Of a DNA stretch of 64,000 nt, positions 59,698 through 64,000 are shown in pieces. The notes under the pieces are model-generated. The model did not search any database and was not told the DNA's origin. It saw only the letters and a list, made by a program, of their open reading frames with translations. Both the position numbers and the translations under genes were made by a program. How positions within the stretch are numbered: position 1 is the first letter of the stretch; each line of letters opens with the position of its first letter. The stretch comes from Ornithodoros turicata (taxonomy: Eukaryota > Arthropoda > Arachnida > Ixodida > Argasidae), in assembly GCF_037126465.1 (NCBI RefSeq), contig NC_088203.1, positions 88,908,668 to 88,972,667 on the forward strand, read 5' to 3'.

Positions 59698-60112
59698 GAT
59701 TCCATATCACTGCTCACTATGAAGTTCACAAGCGCTGATAACGCCGCGTCTCTCTTCTTGAGTTCTCATATACCCAGCCTCTTAACTGTATCAAAGGTTC
59801 TATTATCCAAGCGGGCTAGAGCAGACTTCAACGTTGCTCTTTGGGATGCATATCTTGTGCAGTGCATAACGATGTATTCCGTGTTTGCCACAGATGCACA
59901 CACTGGACAGTTTGCTGAACTAGACCTGCCGACTTTATGGACAAACTGTTGACTATTCGGAACCAGGCCATACGTTGACCAGATAAATTGTGTATTCAGT
60001 TGTCTTGCCGTTGATTACCTCTAGGCCCAGCGTCACAAGCCCTTCGGCTTAGGTGGGCCTGCTTTTTATCTGGATTTGAAATACAAGGAATAAAATATTA
60101 TTATTATTATTA
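59698..60112 (+). mobile_element. LINE 3' end with ATT tail
   Basis: A short open region (ADFNVALWDAYLVQC, LPTLWTNC) leads into a 3' UTR with AAGCCCTTCGGCTTAGGTGGG and an AATAAAATATTATTATTATT tail. A truncated non-LTR element is the simplest reading. Confidence 0.6.
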
Positions 60113-60364
60113 TGTGATGCGCCCGCGCACCACGTTTTAGAATTGGGTTGTTTGCCAGTGTGTAAACTAATCGATCAAGACAATTGCAATCCTATAATAT
60201 CCTGGCTGTGCGCAGAAAAAGCTAACCGGCATTTGCACACGTGACTTGTTGCATACCAGAAGAATTTCCGGTGGCTCACGATGACGCATTTATGCGAGGT
60301 GTGCCTCCAGAAAAGTCGTGCAAATTAAACTTATAAAACATAACAAAAATTAAACATGAAAAAT

Positions 60365-60883
60365 AAATCAACTGATCAAGGTCTTAGCCCAGCACATGGT
60401 GCCCAAAAAACACGAGGCTGGCGTCCTTGCGGAGAGTACCACGCACTTAACCTAGTCACCATGCCTGACGCATACCCGCTACAAATCAACCTCCACGGCA
60501 TCAATATCAGATAGACCTCACGAAGGCCTATAATCAAATTCCGGCCGGTGCAGAGGATTTCAAGCAGGCCGCTCTCGCGACTCAATTCGGATTGCGTTCC
60601 TGCAAATACCTTTCGGGTTCCGCAGTGCGGCTCAGATTTTTCGGAGTTTTAGCGGCTGTGTCATTCGAGTGTTATCCTCTGAGTCATTGTGCGAGTCATT
60701 CTGTGTCACTGTATATTGAAGGCTTGCTTGTAGACAACTCAACAGCCGAAGAGCACGCTCAGCATCTGCGTCAACTCTTCACCCAACTGGTCGCCCACGG
60801 CATTGTCACAAATTTCACAATTAAAATTATTCGACGTGCATTCAACAGAATTCCCTGTCATAAAGTCACTTAAACGACCGACC
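60365..60883 (+). pseudogene. Ty3/gypsy reverse transcriptase relic
   Basis: Frames in sequence give RPCGEYHALNLVTMPDAYPL (60,423-60,482), AYNQIPAGAEDF (60,530-60,565) and TQFGL. After a frameshift come VDNSTAEEHAQHLRQLF (60,731-60,780) and VAHGIVTNF. The YIDDLL catalytic motif itself is destroyed. These are standard Ty3/gypsy RT blocks. The copy has several stops and small deletions and no recognisable LTR in the window. Confidence 0.8.
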
Positions 60884-60885
60884 GC

Positions 60886-61018
60886 CACCGTTCAAGGTTT
60901 CTACCCTTCGCCTTACATCCCCTCGGCATGGTATGGATAACACCTCTGGACTGGGGGTTGGGTTCCGTGGTGGCGCCACTCATCAAACACCAGCCGAAGC
61001 CGGTGCCCCCTGCGGGGT
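60886..61018 (-). mobile_element. 5' fragment of the Jockey-type LINE
   Basis: Matches 56,120-56,255 in the same orientation, sharing CCCCGCAGGGGGCACCGGCTTC on the minus strand. It abuts the gypsy relic, so one inserted into or recombined with the other. Confidence 0.65.
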
Positions 61019-61540
61019 AAATGTTGTTTTAACAACAAATTTATTTTAAAATGATGAATGGAGAGTTTCGTAACATTGTTTCACAATCCTGACAGTCTGC
61101 GCTATTTGATTAAAGAAGGCGGTTTGCGCTGTTTGAACTGCAACGACATGAACGTGGGGGAATCATGCTGATGCACGAAGACAAAGCGCCGCGACTGCAC
61201 GCACCGCAATGACGCACAGAGAGAGAGATGGGTATGTTCAGTATTGCGAAGGGTTTGCTACCGTGTGGGAGATCAACAAGTGTAGATACTGTGCCCACTC
61301 GGAACTGTGCCCACTTTTCGAAAGTGGCAAGTTCAGCAGCTTCTCTCGGCGGAGAGATTGTTGCGAAAACTTGCTTGAACCATGGAGATGGTGTGATGTT
61401 ATAAGGAAGAGGATAGCTTGAACTATCGATGACCACGATCCATAACTAATTGTACTTCAGATGATGACGACGAAGTGTTAACGTGCATTTTTTTATGGAC
61501 CATTTCCGAGTTAGCGTGATAACCTCTACACCTACCAGCT

Positions 61541-61790
61541 CCCGCGGCTCAGTGGTTAGCGTGCTGGCTATGTCACGTCGAGACTGGGAGGTGCCCCGGT
61601 TCGAATCCCAGTGCCGGCTGTGTTGTCTGGAGTTTTTCCTGGGTTTTCATCCGGTGCTTTCAGACATATGTCGGCACAATTCCTTTAGAAGTCGGCCCAG
61701 GAGGCGCATTCCCCCAGGGCGTCAGTCGTGACGTTGCCCACGTACCTCTGTGAAGCCCACAACGGCGAGACCTTTCACGACCACCACCAC
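61541..61790 (+). mobile_element. tRNA-derived SINE
   Basis: The tRNA-like head has an A box (CGGCTCAGTGGTTAGCG, 61,545-61,561) and a B box (GGTTCGAATCC, 61,599-61,609), the internal RNA polymerase III promoter. The body continues with GTTTTTCCTGGGTTTTCA-like sequence and a CCACCACC tail. Two fragments occur elsewhere in the window. Confidence 0.8.
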
Positions 61791-61811
61791 TTCTACACCA
61801 CGGAATCGGAG

Positions 61812-62060
61812 TTCAGCCTCGGTGGCTCAGCACTTCACTAGCTTAGTACTAGGTCGCTAGGTCGGTAACGCGTTGGCTTGCCGAGCCCAAGATCTCTCGG
61901 GTAGCATTGTGGGGGAGGTAAACGTTACTTCCAGCACCCTGTGTCGGGGTTTTGAAAATAACCCTGCCTCACGTGCGGCATGTCGCCACACGAGGCTGAC
62001 ACACTAGGTCCACTCCGCTTACCTAATTACCGAGTAAGCGTATGCGCATGCGCAGCTTCC
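61812..62060 (+). mobile_element. Possible second SINE type
   Basis: CCTCGGTGGCTCAG resembles an A box, and GGTAACGCGTTGGCTTGCCGAGCCCAAG resembles the rest of a tRNA-like head. The B box is degenerate. Confidence 0.4.
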
Positions 62061-62069
62061 TATAGGCGA

Positions 62070-62225
62070 GAAGAAATCATTGGCTCCACGGTTAAGTGGA
62101 CGTACGAGGCAGAGACTGATGAAAGATGAAAGTCACTGAAAAGGTTAGCCAGCTGTAGGGATCGAACCCACATCTTCTGGATTGCCGGTCCAGGGCTCTA
62201 CCAATTGAGCTAAGCTAACACGCCT
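62070..62225 (-). mobile_element. Ruka-like tRNA-derived SINE
   Basis: Positions 62,219-62,144 on the minus strand fold as a tRNA. The acceptor pairs GTTAGCT with GGCTAAC, the D arm is GCTC/GAGC, the anticodon stem is CTGGA/TCCAG with loop CCGGCAA, and the T-loop box is GGTTCGATCCC. Position 33 is C rather than U, and a conserved tail (CAGTGACTTTCATCTTTCATC) follows, which marks a SINE and not a tRNA gene. From memory this matches the tick Ruka family. Confidence 0.75.
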
Positions 62226-63256
62226 CTCCATCGACTTTCGGGGTGCTCTTGTTCAAGAGGCAGAGACTTCACACTTTCCACTCGTAATAACTGAAATGCG
62301 CTTTCGCTACCTTTCCGGTGTCGCCCGTATTACCGTCGTGATGATAACGGGGAAAAACACGACTTTCAATACTTCCCCACTAGGCGCTACGGGAATATGG
62401 GAACGGCCCATAATAAAGTGTGGCTGTAATTGGGCATTATAGACTGTTCCGGTACTTTTTGAGACACGGTACACGGACCACGGCAGTTACATCGGATCGG
62501 TTCGGAGCAGTTACAGCGATCGCTACTCGAGCTCTGTTATGGTGCCCGTAGTTCCATGAGATGAATAGGATTGGATGCAAGTGTCAGTGAATTACTATCT
62601 GGGTATTTGACCACTCTGATTGTGGAAACGGGATGATGTTATTGCACCCGCTTACTATAGACAGGATACCATTCGCGCGCAAAATTTTTGTCATGGGCGA
62701 ATGCTCGGTATGAGACGAATTGCTCGGGCAAAGGCTCGCTATGTATAGGGCAGACGTTATTATTTTATTTTTTTTACCTTTTCGGCTACTTCACGACGAA
62801 AGCGCATTGTCGCGGCCATGACGGTGGTGCCCCTGAACTCTGTTCAGGACAAATTCCTTGACTGACTCCCCATTTTGTCTATGGATCACTTATGCGCGCT
62901 GCTGAAAGCTATGGCTTATTTGTGGTGCAAACATGTCGTACGAAAAAGGTGTCCCGCAAGATCCTTGAATATCGCCAGTGACCTTAGGACGGTGCGAAGC
63001 GACATGAAGGAAGTGCAGTCCCGCTGCTTTTCTAACGAAAAACGTCGTGGTGCCATTGTTGAGCGAAATACCAGACAGATCTCAATCACTGCTAAACTTT
63101 AACATCCGCAAATTGCGACAGCTACGAACTTTGTGCAAAGCTGGCTCGTTCGCGGGGTCAGACAGCTGTTCTAGATACGTCCGTATGATATTATCAAGAC
63201 CCCATTTCGAGCTACCGCCTACTACATGAGACGACAGCGAAGGTGAGAGAACGACC
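62226..63256. other. No supported gene; upstream region of the signal-peptide exon
   Basis: No recognisable protein. The last few hundred bases may hold the promoter of the gene starting at 63,257, but no clear TATA box was found. Confidence 0.35.
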
Positions 63257-63296
63257 ATGAAGATTGTCTTCGTCGCCGCCATACTGACAGCGTGCA
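63257..63296 (+). CDS. First coding exon of a probable secreted protein (signal peptide)
   Basis: The ATG in ACGACCATGA opens 13 codons plus one base, MKIVFVAAILTAC, directly followed by a consensus GTAAGT donor at 63,297. A Lys near the start and a hydrophobic core ending in small residues and Cys form a typical signal-peptide start. A short first exon ending in phase 1 is the usual layout for tick salivary and other secreted proteins. The following exons were not found in the remaining 700 bases, so family and function are unknown. Confidence 0.6.
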
Positions 63297-64000
63297 GTAA
63301 GTTATTGCCAGATCGTGGTACTGTACTGCGAATTGCTTGATCATCACGACCGTGTTGTAAGCATGTGCGGATATGGGTAACCACTAAACCTATATAGATG
63401 GGGAGAAAATCTGGTGAACCAGAAAGTTAATGCCAAGGGAAGTGCCTCACAGCGAGAGACCGTTCTTGTTCTGGGCACCATCCTCATCATTGGCATGGTA
63501 CTTAAAGGGTTGGAGATGACGTGTTAAGGCTTCATGCACATTGTGGGTCAACAGCGACGAGGGCTTACAGTGTCTTCAAATCGGCGACACACTCGACCTC
63601 TGACCATGCTGGCATGACCCATGGCCTAGCCTACCAGCACCCGCTCCAAAGGAAGATTTGTGGGGCTTTGTGAGATCATGTGAAGTCCCTAATGCGAGGT
63701 TCAGCATTATGGTTTTGCACCAAATTCCTCCAGAAATGGAGCAGCGTATCGTCTCTAACGATGAACCGTAGAACTATAGTAACGGCCAAAATAAGTGTTC
63801 CTTTGGTGTTGTTCCAGCGACAACTATTGCAAATTAACACCTAGCCGCTGTTCCATGGTGCATGGCGCAAACCTGTCTTTGTAATGCAACCAAATCGAAA
63901 GTGGACCCCGTCTTCACTCTGCTTTCGAGAATTTTTTCGATCAAAACGTTGGAAAAAAATAAGCAGGATAGTACGTATGGTAGCCCACCGTAAAGGGATA
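63297..64000. other. Probable first intron; nothing else seen
   Basis: Begins with the GTAAGT donor. No convincing downstream exon with matching phase was identified before the window ends. Confidence 0.4.

Noticed and set aside
62144..62219. tRNA-Ala(GGC) gene
   Set aside because: The cloverleaf is readable, but position 33 is C, not U, and a SINE tail follows on the same strand; it is better explained as a SINE head.

Overview
This window looks like a piece of a repeat-rich arthropod nuclear genome, most likely an ixodid tick or a close chelicerate relative. It has spliced genes with GT-AG introns and no operons. A tRNA-derived SINE matches my memory of the tick Ruka family. Non-LTR elements of the Jockey/I and CR1/L2 types, a Penelope-like element, a decayed Ty3/gypsy reverse transcriptase and many TTAA- and TA-flanked miniature DNA transposons are present. 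The species cannot be fixed from the sequence alone.

Layout. 1-3.96 kb: repeats and a decayed LINE reverse transcriptase. About 3.96-21.17 kb and 30.1-41.76 kb are two direct copies of one segmental duplication. Each copy carries two related minus-strand genes of a small three-exon family of unknown function: A and B on the left, C and D on the right. B and D have clean exons 1 and 2 with matching splice phases; A and C are frameshifted. All four keep a TATA-like CATAAAA box. Because the copies are still alignable, they act as empty-site controls for transposons that entered only one of them.

Transposons in the duplication. The left copy gained a 603-bp TTAA MITE, a roughly 5.9-kb nested insertion (a TTAA element that swallowed a young Penelope-like element) and a 1.6-kb element with CAC termini just upstream of the gene B promoter. 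The right copy carries a three-layer nest in the gene C intron: TA element, then foldback, then a Mutator-like MITE. Between the copies lie a 4.2-kb TTAA element with a THAP-type zinc-finger half-domain (Kolobok-like) and a long TA foldback.

The Penelope-like element (9,721-14,643) is the best-preserved object. It has a 12-bp target duplication, identical 228-bp direct repeats, an inverted tail copy and three hammerhead-ribozyme-like motifs. An SGNH-hydrolase-like ORF1 is separated by a single in-frame TGA from a reverse transcriptase/GIY-YIG ORF2 that has no early ATG of its own.

41.8-64 kb: a 7.3-kb candidate DNA transposon (45,106-52,452) has 19-bp inverted termini, dense ACTGG/CCAGT arrays at both ends, and a minus-strand spliced gene whose last exon encodes a BEN-like domain. 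It is followed by a nested Jockey/CR1 graveyard, a LINE interrupted by a pogo-like MITE, a gypsy relic and a SINE cluster. Near the right edge lies a likely signal-peptide first exon (63,257) of a secreted protein whose remaining exons were not found.
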